A stretch of 64,000 nucleotides of DNA from Brucella oryzae (lineage in GTDB: Bacteria > Pseudomonadota > Alphaproteobacteria > Rhizobiales > Rhizobiaceae), in contig JAAVLL010000001.1 in assembly GCA_012103035.1 (NCBI GenBank), forward strand, positions 1,958,501 to 2,022,500, in the 5' to 3' direction. The position numbers and the translations under genes were made by a program. Positions 11,092 through 21,188 of this stretch are shown piece by piece. Position 1 is the stretch's first letter, and the number at the start of each line of letters is the position of its first letter. Under the pieces are notes generated by a model. It was not told the origin of the DNA. It saw only the letters and a program-made list of their open reading frames with translations, and searched no databases.

Positions 11092-11610
11092 ATGAGTTTT
11101 CTGGAACCCTATATCACCGCTTATGGTGCGCTAGCACTTTTCTTTATCGTATATTTTGAATCTTTCGGCGCACCCTTGCCGGGTGAAAGCGCCCTCATAG
11201 CAAGTTCGCTGCTTGCCCTGCATGGCACATTGAACATCAACGCCGTGCTTCTTGCGGTCTTTGTTGGCGCGGTACTAGGCGATTGCACCGGCTATCTGAT
11301 CGGGCGGTTCGGTGGACGCCGACTGATCCTGCGATACGGACATCTCGTCAAGCTGACGCCGGAACGGCTGGAGCAATTCGAGAAACTCTTCGATACAAAG
11401 GGAATTTATGTCGTGGCGACAGCACGCTTCGTCGTGCTGCTAAGGCAGCTGAACGGCATCGTAGCGGGTTCAATGAAAATGAACCCGCTGCACTTTCTGG
11501 CAGCCAACATTGTCGGTGCAGCGGGATGGACGCTTGCCTGGGGATTTGGCCCCTATATGCTGAGCGGCGTTCTGGCGCCTTATGTCGCCCAGCTCAAAAC
11601 ACTATTCTGA
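11092..11610 (+). CDS. DedA-family membrane protein
   Basis: 172 residues, intact. Typical DedA features: the start MSFLEPYITAYGALALFF, the conserved ESFGAPLPGESALIASS (acidic and Gly/Pro-rich re-entrant motif), then GDCTGYLIGRFGGRR, and the basic ARFVVLLRQLNGIVAGSMKM. Members of the family act as phospholipid (undecaprenyl-phosphate or aminophospholipid) transporters coupled to the proton-motive force; which substrate applies here is unknown. ATG 11092 follows a weak ribosome site and is the first that starts the fold. Confidence 0.88.
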   Translation: MSFLEPYITAYGALALFFIVYFESFGAPLPGESALIASSLLALHGTLNINAVLLAVFVGAVLGDCTGYLIGRFGGRRLILRYGHLVKLTPERLEQFEKLFDTKGIYVVATARFVVLLRQLNGIVAGSMKMNPLHFLAANIVGAAGWTLAWGFGPYMLSGVLAPYVAQLKTLF

Positions 11611-11630
11611 CCGGAATTATTCAGGCCGGG

Positions 11631-11885
11631 TTACTCAGGATCCAGCGGTTCGGTTCCGACCGGCTGGCCATCACGGCCAATGCGGATTTTCTCCACCTTG
11701 TCCTCGGCAGACTTCAGAAGCATGTCGCAATGTTTCTTCAAGGCTTCGCCACGCTCATAGATGCGAATGGACTCTTCCAGCGGCACGTCGCCCCGCTCCA
11801 GAGCATCAACAATCTTTTCGAGCTGTGTCAGCGCATCCTCGAAACTCATCACTGCAATATCGGCGTTGGACGGTTCGGTCACCAT
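11631..11885 (-). CDS. xseB: Exodeoxyribonuclease VII small subunit
   Basis: 84 residues, intact. [36 protein letters not shown] is the full XseB signature, followed by the helix that packs on XseA. The complex degrades single-stranded DNA in repair. The start at 11885 lies three bases after the stop of the HDAC-like gene, so the two form an operon. The large subunit is not in the window. Confidence 0.93.
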   Translation of the reverse strand: MVTEPSNADIAVMSFEDALTQLEKIVDALERGDVPLEESIRIYERGEALKKHCDMLLKSAEDKVEKIRIGRDGQPVGTEPLDPE

Positions 11886-11888
11886 GAT

Positions 11889-12836
11889 TCATCCTTTCAA
11901 CAGCCGCGTAATATGCGCAGACGCGGACTGCGACAAGCCCTCAAGATCATATCCACCTTCAAGCACACTCACCAGCCGGTGATCGCAGAACCTTTCTGCC
12001 CGCTCCATGAGTTTGCCCGTCGCCCAGTCAAAATCCGCTTCGTCGAGATTGAGCTCGGCCAGCGGATCGCGAAAATGAGCATCGAAGCCCGCCGAAATAA
12101 GGATCAAATCTGGCCGGAAATTGTCCAAAGCGGGCAATACACGACTATTAAACGCCTCGCGGAATTCGCGACTTCCCGTATCGGGGAAAGCGGCGCATTG
12201 AAGATGTTACCAACGCCGGTTTCATCCTTCGCACCCGTGCCGGGATAAAGCGGGAACTGATGCGTCGAACAGAACAGGACGCTTGGATCATCCTTGAAAA
12301 CATCCTGCGTTCCGTTCCCGTGATGGACATCCCAATCAACGATAGCGACACGCTCCACGCCATGATGATGCTGCGCATGACGCGCCGCAATCGCAATATT
12401 GTTGAAAAGGCAGAACCCCATCGCGGTGGAACGCTCAGCGTGATGTCCCGGCGGGCGGGCCGCGACGAACACATTGTTTGCAACGCCGGAAAAGACATCA
12501 TCGACCGCGGCCGTCGCCGCACCAATTGCCGTCAGCGCTGCATCCAGACTTTTGGGCTGACATAGGTGTCGCCGTCGAGCTTCACCACAGGCGCAGGTGC
12601 ATCCTCGTCCAAAACTGACTCCGGTATGCCGGCGCGTATGGCTTCCAGATGTTTTCAGGATGCGCAAGAAGCACTGCCGTCTCATCGGCGCGTGGCGCTT
12701 CCACCCGGTCGAGCCGATAGAAATCCGGCCCTTCCAGCTCACTCATCAACGCCCGGATACGATCCGGACGCTCGGGATGGCCGGGCGGCGTCAGGTGTTC
12801 GAGATAGATCGGATGCCAGTAAAGCCGTGTCGTCAT
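11889..12836 (-). CDS. Histone-deacetylase-like (class II HDAC/AcuC fold) amidohydrolase (frame interrupted)
   Basis: Zinc-dependent deacetylase or deacetylase-like amidohydrolase of about 316 residues. The active-site histidines lie in RPPGHHAER. The zinc ligands are the Asp and His of [10 protein letters not shown] and the Asp of [12 protein letters not shown]. The catalytic Gly/Tyr region is EGGYDLEGL. All key residues are present, so it should be active; likely substrates are acetylated polyamines or lysines (inference). The frame changes near 12620 and near 12130. Start ATG 12836 ([14 protein letters not shown]). It is cotranscribed with xseB (three-base gap). Confidence 0.87.
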
Positions 12837-12858
12837 GGGTTCACTATAACATCCTGAT

Positions 12859-12885
12859 GGCGCATGACCATGATGGCCATGCGCC
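12859..12885. terminator. Hairpin between the ribB stop and the HDAC-like start
   Basis: GGCGCATG ... CATGCGCC arms around a CCATGATGG centre form a near-perfect palindrome 18 bases past the ribB stop codon. No T run follows, so termination strength is uncertain. Confidence 0.4.
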
Positions 12886-12903
12886 TGATCTGTCTGAATG
12901 GGG

Positions 12904-14019
12904 TTAGATGATTTCCGTGCGGGCGATACGGATGCCGAAGCCTTCAAGGCCGACATAGTGACGCTCACGCGAGGCCAGCAGCACGATCGACGTGATGCCG
13001 AGATCCTTCAATATCTGCGCGCCAAGACCGATCTGACGCCATTCTTCCTCGCGGGCAACCGCTTCGGCATGGCTTTCATGGTCGCTCTGAATCGCATCGC
13101 GAGCGCGGGTGTCGTGGTGATCGGCGCGCACGCCAACGGAGCCTTCGCGCAGATAGACCAGTACGCCGCGGCCTTCCTTGCCCATCTTTTCCATAATGGC
13201 ATCGAGATTGCTCCCGCCCTTGCCGAAAACATCGTTCAGCACATCCTCGCGATGCAGGCGAACCGGTACTTCCTCGCCGTCACGAATATCGCCGAATACG
13301 ACAGCCACGTGCTGCATGGGCTCCCATGGCAGTTCGTAGGTATATGCATGAGCCGCACCTGCGCAGGTATTCACCGGTGCATCGCCTACACGCTTGACCA
13401 GCGTTTCCTTGCGCTGGCGATAGGCGATGAGGTCCGCAACCGTGACCCGGTGCAGCGTGTGCTTTTCGGCGAATGCCTTCACGTCCGGGCCGCGCATGAC
13501 GGAACCGTCATCATTGACCAACTCGCAGATAACGCCGATGGGCGGCAGGTTCGCGAGCTTGCAAAGGTCGACAGCGGCCTCCGTATGGCCGGACCGCATC
13601 AGAACGCCGCCTTCGCGGGCGACCAGCGGGAAAATATGGCCGGGGCGTACGAAATCCGAAGCGCCAGCATTGGGATTGGCCAGATTGCGCACGGTCAACG
13701 TGCGGTCTTCCGCCGAAATGCCTGTCGTCGTGCCATGGCGGTAATCGACTGTCACGGTGAACGCTGTCGTGTGAGCGGATTCGTTTTCGGCGACCATCGG
13801 CGCGAGGTTGAGGCGCTTGGCTTCGTCACGAGTCATCGGGGTGCAGACGATGCCGGACGTGTGGCGGACGATGAAGGCCATCTTTTCCGGCGTGCAATGC
13901 ACAGCGGCAACGATCAGGTCGCCCTCGTTCTCGCGCCCGTCATCATCCATGACCACAACGATTTCGCCACGTTCGAAAGCGCGAAGCGCATCCACGACCT
14001 GTTTCTGATTATAGCTCAT
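12904..14019 (-). CDS. ribB: 3,4-dihydroxy-2-butanone 4-phosphate synthase fused to a degenerate GTP cyclohydrolase II-like domain
   Basis: 371 residues, intact. Residues 1-210 are a full RibB domain: DDDGRENEGDLI (acidic Mg-binding loop), HTTAFTVTVDY, TTTGISAEDRT and RPGHIFPLVAREGGVL. It makes the four-carbon unit of riboflavin from ribulose 5-phosphate. Residues ~225-371 follow the RibA fold (YELPWEPMQHVAVVFGDI, then EGRGVLVYLREGS) but lack the three zinc-binding cysteines; the matching stretch reads HREDVLNDVFGKGGSNLDA. GTP cyclohydrolase activity is therefore not expected. I see no FMN riboswitch in the 131 bases upstream. It is downstream of aroC on the same strand. Confidence 0.92.
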   Translation of the reverse strand: MSYNQKQVVDALRAFERGEIVVVMDDDGRENEGDLIVAAVHCTPEKMAFIVRHTSGIVCTPMTRDEAKRLNLAPMVAENESAHTTAFTVTVDYRHGTTTGISAEDRTLTVRNLANPNAGASDFVRPGHIFPLVAREGGVLMRSGHTEAAVDLCKLANLPPIGVICELVNDDGSVMRGPDVKAFAEKHTLHRVTVADLIAYRQRKETLVKRVGDAPVNTCAGAAHAYTYELPWEPMQHVAVVFGDIRDGEEVPVRLHREDVLNDVFGKGGSNLDAIMEKMGKEGRGVLVYLREGSVGVRADHHDTRARDAIQSDHESHAEAVAREEEWRQIGLGAQILKDLGITSIVLLASRERHYVGLEGFGIRIARTEII

Positions 14020-14063
14020 TTCGACCTCTATATGTCAGGCAACCAACGGGCCCTATCGTCGGT

Positions 14064-14172
14064 CAGATATGGCCAGTCTGGCCGAATTCAATCAGATGCG
14101 GCCAGTTTGGCCTCAAGTTATTCAGACGCGGCCAGTTTGGCCCCAATTATTCAGACGCGGCCAGTTTGGCCG
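14064..14172. repeat. Tandem repeat (~29-30 bp, about 3.7 copies) built from the aroC 3' end
   Basis: Units begin at 14064, 14093, 14123 and 14152 (29, 30, 29 and ~21 bases). Each has the palindromic core GGCCAGTTTGGCC (first unit GGCCAGTCTGGCC). The unit at 14152-14172 is the coding end of aroC on the minus strand (GlyGlnThrGlyArgVal then stop). The others are copies downstream of the stop, so they fill most of the aroC-ribB spacer. Confidence 0.88.
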
Positions 14173-15243
14173 CGGTGGCGCAGATAATGATCGGCAATAG
14201 CGCAAGCCACCATCGCCTCGCCAATCGGCACGGCACGAATACCCACATGGATCGTGACGACCCTTGGTCATCACATCCACTTCCTTGCCGTCCTTGTCGA
14301 TGGAGCGGCGCGGCGTCAGGATAGACGAGGTCGGCTTGACGGCAAAGCGCGCAACAACAGGCGCACCGGTCGCAATACCACCGAGAATGCCGCCTGCATG
14401 ATTGGACAGGAACAATGGCTTGCCATCGTTGCCCATCCGCATTTCATCGGCATTCTCCTCGCCGGTGAGACGGGCAGCCTCGAAACCGTTGCCGATTTCC
14501 ACGCCCTTTACAGCATTGATCGACATCAGCAGGCTTGCAATATCCTGATCGAGCTTGCCGTAAATCGGCGCGCCGATGCCCGCAGGCACGCCTTCGGCAA
14601 CGATCTCAATGACCGCGCCAACCGACGATCCGCTCTTGCGAATGCCATCAAGATAATCCGCGAACAGCTCGACCGAACCCGCATCCGGCGAGAAGAAAGG
14701 ATTGTTGTCCACCTCCGCCCAGTTCCAGCGGCGGCGGTCGATACCGTGCACGCCCATGGCAACCAGCGCGCCCTTGACTTCCAGCCCCGGCACGATCTTG
14801 CGTGCAATGGCACCAGCCGCAACACGGGCCGCCGTTTCGCGCGCCGATGAACGTCCGCCGCCACGATAGTCGCGAATGCCATATTTGACGTCATAGGTGT
14901 AATCGGCGTGGCCCGGACGATACTGGCGGGCAATCTCGCCGTAATCCTTCGAGCGCTGATCGGTGTTCTCGATCATCATCGAAATCGGTGTGCCGGTCGT
15001 CGTCATCGTCACGCCGTCGTCGTCCAGAAGAACGCCGGAAAGCACGCGCACCTGATCGGGTTCGCGGCGCTGCGTCGTATATTTGGACTGGCCGGGTTTG
15101 CGCTTGTCGAGATAAGCCTGAATTTCGGCTTCCGTGAACGTGATACCGGGCGGGCAGCCGTCGACAACGCAACCGAGCGCCAGACCATGACTTTCGCCCC
15201 AGGTGGTTACGCGGAACAGATGACCGAAACTATTGTGAGACAT
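14151..15243 (-). CDS. aroC: Chorismate synthase (frame interrupted near the 3' end)
   Basis: Last step of the shikimate pathway: EPSP to chorismate with reduced FMN. Conserved blocks: [68 protein letters not shown], and [19 protein letters not shown]. About 364 residues when repaired. Near 14250 two bases (TG of TGTGTGG) are missing; restoring them gives [21 protein letters not shown] and the end RHRGQTGRV, stop TGA at 14151-14153. ATG 15243 starts the conserved N-terminus. Confidence 0.93.
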
Positions 15244-15521
15244 GCGCGACGCCTGAATTATTTGTCCTTGTCCGGAGCAGGTCAAGGAGAGCAGCTACTT
15301 TACGGCCCGGTTTTATTGAGCTTTTCGATGGCGGTCAAATCAAGCTCCCCGCTGACGTAAAATTTCCTTCTGAAGATCGATATCCGGCATTTTTTGACAC
15401 ATTCGGCACGCTACATTGTGGGATATGCGGCGCGGCGCGCCGAAAATCGCAATCACGACAATCGTGTCGAATCGGTCAGGCGACAACCCAACCCGAGGCA
15501 CAACCAAAGGAACGGAAAGTC

Positions 15522-15773
15522 ATGCATTATCTGGTCGGATTAATTCTTATCGTGGCTTCGCTCTTCTCGACGGTAGCCATGGCAGACGATGCCGAAGGCA
15601 AGATCACCGGTATCAACAAGGATAGCGAAACCATAACGCTGGATGACGGCCAGACATACAAACTGCCCGGCGAGTTCGATTACAGCGCGATCAACAAGGG
15701 CATGAAAGTCCTCATCATCTATGACATGGTCGACAGCACGCGCTTCATCACCGACATTCAGGAAGCGCCGTAA
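15522..15773 (+). CDS. DUF1344 small secreted protein
   Basis: 83 residues, intact. A signal peptide (MHYLVGLILIVASLFSTVAMA) is followed by a compact beta domain: EGKITGINKDSETITLDDGQTYKLP ... KGMKVLIIYD (fragment given in part). DUF1344 proteins are found mainly in Hyphomicrobiales and are predicted periplasmic; no function is known. The gene stands alone; GGAACGGAAAG upstream is the likely ribosome site. Confidence 0.8.
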   Translation: MHYLVGLILIVASLFSTVAMADDAEGKITGINKDSETITLDDGQTYKLPGEFDYSAINKGMKVLIIYDMVDSTRFITDIQEAP

Positions 15774-15823
15774 GCCCGGAACCAGCCGTTTCTGAAGACA
15801 CGCGCCCCAACCAATCTACGGAA

Positions 15824-16414
15824 TCAAACCCACTCAAGCTTGCTGTTTGCGAACTTCAAAATCTTGTCCTGTGGGATGGAAAGATTAGCGGCGGCATGAC
15901 CGTCCATATCGCCGTATAGATAAAACAGCGTGCGGATGCAGCCGCCATGCGTCACGCAGACGGTCGGCCACTCCACGGCTTCCACCCAGCGCCCGATACG
16001 CCGCGATAGGCCCATATAGCTTTCGGCGGTTATGCCCGGCGGCACGAAATTCCACTTGTCGCGGGCGCGTGCTTCAAGAAGATCTTCGCGCTCCTTGGCA
16101 ATGTCTTCCATCATGAAGCCCTGCCAGTCGCCGAAATTGACTTCCATCAACTGCGGATCGGTTCGGTAATCATACGGGTCGAGGCCCATGCGCAGGCGGA
16201 TGCGCTCCATCGTCTCGCGCGTGCGGCGCAGTGGGCTTGCCACGAAATCGAAGCCCGCGCCGTCGCCGATCAGCGATCTCAGCATGTTGCCGTTGCGGTC
16301 GGCCTGGCTGCGCCCATTATCGTTGATATCGATATCGAGCTGACCCTGAATACGCTGCGAGACATTCCAGTCCGTCTCGCCGTGACGCGAAAAGTAGATA
16401 ATTTCCCGAGCCAC
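15824..16414 (-). CDS. Histidine phosphatase (phosphoglycerate-mutase-like) superfamily protein
   Basis: About 196 residues from GTG 16414. The catalytic RHG motif lies in IYFSRHGETDWN. The second arginine region is SPLRRTRETMERIR, and the second catalytic His is in CVTHGGCIRTLFY. This matches the GpmB/CobC-like branch; the substrate is unknown. GTG 16414 is preferred because GAGG lies seven bases upstream, and a longer frame reaching 16501 would run through the fabI terminator. It lies downstream of fabI on the same strand, behind that terminator. Confidence 0.85.
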   Translation of the reverse strand: MAREIIYFSRHGETDWNVSQRIQGQLDIDINDNGRSQADRNGNMLRSLIGDGAGFDFVASPLRRTRETMERIRLRMGLDPYDYRTDPQLMEVNFGDWQGFMMEDIAKEREDLLEARARDKWNFVPPGITAESYMGLSRRIGRWVEAVEWPTVCVTHGGCIRTLFYLYGDMDGHAAANLSIPQDKILKFANSKLEWV

Positions 16415-16478
16415 AACCCTACCTCTATCTGCCGTCAATGAACAATCTGGATAGCTTTCCCGCATCGGAAAGACAAAG

Positions 16479-16515
16479 AAAAATCCCGAAAAGCCGGTCA
16501 ACTTTTCGGGATTTT
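16479..16515 (-). terminator. Rho-independent terminator of fabI
   Basis: On the minus strand AAATCCCGAAAAG and CTTTTCGGGATTT form a 13-bp stem followed by a T run, 13 bases past the repaired fabI stop. Confidence 0.85.
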
Positions 16516-16527
16516 GTATTCGCTGCC

Positions 16528-17345
16528 TCAGTCTTTCACGACCGAAATGTCCGGAGCGTCAACCGCTTTCATGCCGATGACATGATAGCCGCTATCCGCG
16601 TGATGGACTTCGCCGGTCACCGAGCGAGACAGGTCGGACAGGAAATAAAGGCCGACATCCCCACTTCCTCAATGGTGACGGTACGACGCAGCGGCGCGTT
16701 GTATTCGTTCCACTTGAGGATATAGCGGAAGTCGCCGATGCCCGAAGCGGCCAGCGTCTTGATCGGACCAGCCGAGATTGCGTTGACACGAATTTTCTGC
16801 GGACCAAGATCGACGGCCAGATATTTCACGCTTGCTTCGAGAGCGGCCTTAGCCACGCCCATGACGTTATAATTCGGCATGACCTTTTCGGCGCCGTAAT
16901 AGGTCAGCGTGAGGATCGACCCGCCATCCGCCATCAGCTTTTCCGCCCGGCGCGCAACCGCCGTCAGCGAATAGACCGAGATCAGCATCGTGTTGGTGAA
17001 ATTGGCTTCCGACGTATCGAGATAGCGGCCAGTCAATTCGTCCTTGTCGGAAAAACCGATAGCGTGCACCAGGAAGTCGAGTTTGCCCCACTTCTTTTCA
17101 AGCGTCTCGAAAACAGCATCAATACTGGCGGCGTCCGCCGCATCGCAATGTCCGGCAACGAACGCGCCAAGCTCTTCTGCCAGTGGCTCGACACGCTTCT
17201 TCAATGCATCGCCCTGATAGGTGAATGCGAGCTCTGCGCCTGCATCGCGAGCGGCCTTTGCAATACCCCATGCGATGGAGCGGTTGTTGGCGACGCCCAG
17301 AATCAATCCACGCTTGCCCTGCAACAAACCTGACTGTGCGGTCAT
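16528..17345 (-). CDS. fabI: Enoyl-[acyl-carrier-protein] reductase, NADH (frame interrupted near the 3' end)
   Basis: Last step of each fatty-acid elongation cycle. About 272 residues. The NAD site is LILGVANNRSIAWGIAKA (Gly-x5-Ser-Ile-Ala type of FabI). The catalytic Tyr and Lys fall in TYYGAEKVMPNYNVMGVAKAA, and the FabI segment is ISAGPIKTLAASGI. One base is missing near 16660; the restored end is EEVGDVGLYFLSDLSRSVTGE ... DISVVKD (part shown), stop TGA 16528-16530. It is the target family of triclosan and diazaborines. Confidence 0.93.
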
Positions 17346-17489
17346 TAGGGGTCCTCATTGAAAACAATTAACTTGTTGCCCTATCGCACAGGCTCGGCTC
17401 TCCTTCAAGCAATTGCGGTGAAAAGCCGGGCATTGTCACTTTACTGCCGCAAAGAGACAACACCCGGCTTCAAACGATTGAAGTGGAAC

Positions 17490-18438
<949 letters not shown>

Positions 18439-18563
18439 ATAGTTCCTCTTTCAGGAAAATGACTGTGAGATAAGTAAGACTCGTTGCCCATAATATGCGC
18501 ATGTGACCGGAAAAGTTCCAGTCAAGCCGGAGTTTTCTTTTCAGCACCTTTTGGATCAGGCAC

Positions 18564-19032
18564 TCAGATCGGAGCGAATGAAGTCACCGTCCATTGACCG
18601 CCGCGCTGCATGCAGGTTTCGCCGCGATAGATGGAAACGCCGTCAAAAGCTTCACGCGAGGTTTCAAACTCGCGGCAAAGCTGATTGTTCTTGTTGTTCT
18701 CGGCAATCGTCGTGATGGTGCCCTGGCTGCCCGTATCCGGATTTGCCCATGGCACAGGCTTTTACCCCATTCCGTAAAATTAAGTGCGGAAACAACGTTC
18801 TTTATCGCAGACTGATCGGAAAGCTTGCCGGTATCGGTTTCAACCGGCTGCGGCTGCTTCACGGAGCCGGTAATCGTGGAAGAATCAGGAACAGCTTTTT
18901 CGATGCTCACGCCACCCATGGCGCAACCGGCGAGTGAAAGGAAACATATGCCAAACGCAGCCTTGCGCAGAGAATTTGCGCCACAGTTCAGAGTCCGGAG
19001 ATTGTTTTGTGGCGAGCCGTATCGATAGCCAA
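18564..19032 (-). CDS. RT0821/Lpp0805-family surface lipoprotein (frame interrupted; TTG start proposed)
   Basis: Lipoprotein of about 156 residues: the signal has the lipobox LSLAGC, then a variable region, and the family C-terminus WANPDTGSQGTIT ... CREFETS ... YRGETCMQRGGQW. Two frame changes: one A missing near 18745 (restored EWGKKPVPWANPDTG) and one base near 18990. No ATG precedes the lipobox. TTG at 19032 with AAGGGA eight bases upstream is the best start, giving a basic N-region (inference). Function of the family is unknown. Confidence 0.68.
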
Positions 19033-19401
19033 CGCTATTCCCTTATTCTACACGCTAAAGATGCAGGGATTATGGGTGAACTTGAGTTAACAAGCGGTGT
19101 GCCGGGAAGGTAAACAAATCGGAATCAGAGCACAACGCCCAACTCTATACTTTATGCAGCCGTCAAACGATGTTCCCGGTTTTCTGTGACCGACTGTGCC
19201 CAATTTGGGCATGTTGCATCCCTTGTCGGCAGGCAGAGGAGCCGAACCATTCCCTGCGACGACCTATCCCGGCAAAACATTGGACAAAATGGCGGTTATC
19301 GAAGAAGCTCCCTTCGATCCGCCCCATATGGGGTTTCTTTGGCGGGGATTCCCTTTGCAGGACGATCCGCAAAATTCCGACAGGCTGTTGAAATATCCAA
19401 A
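19033..19401. other. Intergenic region upstream of pdxH
   Basis: 369 bases between the divergent lipoprotein gene and pdxH. It holds a small palindrome GCCCAATTTGGGC at about 19199-19211 and presumably both promoters. I see no convincing gene or RNA in it. Confidence 0.5.
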
Positions 19402-20011
19402 ATGACAAACGCAAGCGACGACTTCACCGAATCCGCCCAGCCGTTCAAACTTTTGCAGACTGGCTGGCCGATGCCAAAGAGAGCGAACCGAACGATCCCA
19501 ACGCCGTAGCGCTGGCAACGGTCGACCCGGATGGCCTGCCCAATGTGCGCATGGTGCTGTTGAAGGATTTCGACGAACAAGGCTTCGTCTTCTACACCAA
19601 TTATGAGAGCACAAAGGGCAAAGAAATCCTGTCAGCCGAAAAGGCTGCAATGTGCTTTCATTGGAAGACGTTACGACGTCAGGTGCGCGTGCGCGGACCG
19701 GTGGAAAAAGTCAGCGATGTCGAGGCCGATGCCTATTACGCCTCGCGCCCGCGCGGCAGCCGCATCGGCGCCTGGGCATCCAAGCAGTCACGCCCGCTGG
19801 AAAGCCGTTTCGCGCTGGAAAAGGCGGTCACCGAATATACTGCAAAATATGCCATTGGCGACATTCCCCGCCCGCCCTACTGGTCGGGTTTCCGAATCCG
19901 CCCGGTTTCAATCGAGTTCTGGCACGACCGGCCTTTCCGCCTGCATGACCGCGTGCTTTTACGCGACCGACGCCGGACGGCGACTGGAACAAGGACAGGC
20001 TCTATCCGTAA
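19402..20011 (+). CDS. pdxH: Pyridoxamine/pyridoxine 5'-phosphate oxidase (frame interrupted)
   Basis: Makes pyridoxal 5'-phosphate from PNP or PMP with FMN and oxygen. About 203 residues. Family blocks: [20 protein letters not shown], the FMN-binding SxKG region (ESTKGKEI), [29 protein letters not shown], and the C-terminal [18 protein letters not shown]. Frame changes near 19456 (one T missing, restored [14 protein letters not shown]) and near 19960 (one base missing, restored [13 protein letters not shown]; the missing base is not determined). Stop TAA 20009-20011. Confidence 0.92.
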
Positions 20012-20024
20012 ACTGCTATGCGCA

Positions 20025-20122
20025 CCGCCCTCATCCTGAGCCAGCCGGAGGGTCGAAGGATACTCTAAGATAGCCCCGTGCTTCGAGGCAGGCTTCGCCT
20101 GCACCTCAGCATGAGGGGCTAT
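20025..20122. repeat. Dispersed palindromic repeat (CTCATCCTGAG / CTCAGCATGAGG family)
   Basis: Two facing arms, CCCTCATCCTGAG and CTCAGCATGAGGGG, enclose GTCGAAGGAT and GCTTCGAGGCAGGCTTCGCC. The same family occurs at 29303-29352, 29385-29443 and, inserted in coding sequence, at 30868-30909. It lies between the convergent pdxH and ubiA genes. Confidence 0.7.
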
Positions 20123-20129
20123 CCATTCC

Positions 20130-21130
20130 TTATACAATCGGCTTGATCGCCACCCAGAGGCTTCCGAACACAAGCCCCAGGAAGATCAGCCAGCCGACAA
20201 TATTGTTCGACTTGAAGAGCCGCAAGCATTGGTCGGGATTGTCGATATCGAGCACGATGATCTGGCGATAGAGATGCACGCCCGCCGCGAGCAATCCCGC
20301 CAGTGCCGGCATCGGCACCTGTGCCACGGCGAAAGCAGCCGCGAAGAAACCAATAGCACCGCCATAGAGGATCATCAGCGCCGTCTTGGTGTGTTTGCCG
20401 AACAGGCGCGCCGTCGAGCGCACCCCCACCAGTGCATCGTCTTCCTTATCCTGATGGGCATAGATCGTGTCGTAGCCGATCGTCCACAGGATCGCGCCGA
20501 TATAGAGGAGCACCGGCGGAAGCGCGAGCGAGCCTTCCACCGCAGCCCAGCCCATGAGTGCGCCCCATGAGAACGCAAGACCAAGCACGAATTGCGGCCA
20601 GTTGGTAATGCGCTTCATGAAAGGATAAGCGGCGACGATCAGAAGCGAGAAAATGCCCAGTCCGATGGAGAACCAGTTGAACTGCAGCACGACGACGAGG
20701 CCGACCAGCGCCTGCAAAACCAGAAAAATCTTGGCCTGACCGCGTGTCACCTGCCCCGACGGCAACGGTCTTGACCGCGTGCGATCCACCTTGTCGTCAA
20801 TATCCTGATCGACCAGATCGTTATAAGTGCAGCCGGAACCGCGCATCGCGATGGCGCCGATCAGGAACAGAACAAGATGCCAGATCGAAGGCATGACGGC
20901 CCAGGCGCCATCGCCCGGCTTGGCGCCCGCACCTGCCACGAGAGCAGCCGACCACCAGCACGGCCAAAGCAGAAGCTGCCAGCCAATGGGACGATCCCAG
21001 CGGGCAAGCTGCGCATAGGCCAGAGCCAATGCGGTAGCAGCTTATAGACCCAATGGCCCGATGGAGCATCCTTTACACGCCCTTGCGCATTGCGTGACTG
21101 AATCGATCCGTGTAGTTCGGGCTGTGCCAT
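20130..21130 (-). CDS. ubiA: 4-hydroxybenzoate polyprenyltransferase (frame interrupted near the start)
   Basis: Attaches the polyprenyl tail to 4-hydroxybenzoate in ubiquinone synthesis. About 333 residues with eight to nine membrane helices. The two Asp-rich motifs are [20 protein letters not shown] and [14 protein letters not shown]. One base is missing near 21040; restoring it joins [13 protein letters not shown] ... YKLLP to [17 protein letters not shown]. Start ATG 21130, divergent from purD with 58 bases between them. It uses the product of the polyprenyl synthase encoded at 35.5 kb. Confidence 0.92.
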
Positions 21131-21188
21131 GGCGAAATCCTTGATATATGCAGCCATCACTATAACCCCGACGAAGACGGAGCAAGCA

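Noticed and set aside
11283..12248. 321-codon plus-strand frame
   Set aside because: Out-of-frame reading of dedA and antisense of xseB and the HDAC-like gene.
14020..14150. FMN riboswitch upstream of ribB
   Set aside because: Expected in many bacteria, but the spacer is filled by the aroC-tail repeat and no RFN element consensus is visible.
12898..14187. 429-codon open frame on the plus strand
   Set aside because: Antisense of ribB, which is intact and fully conserved on the minus strand; high GC keeps the opposite frame open.
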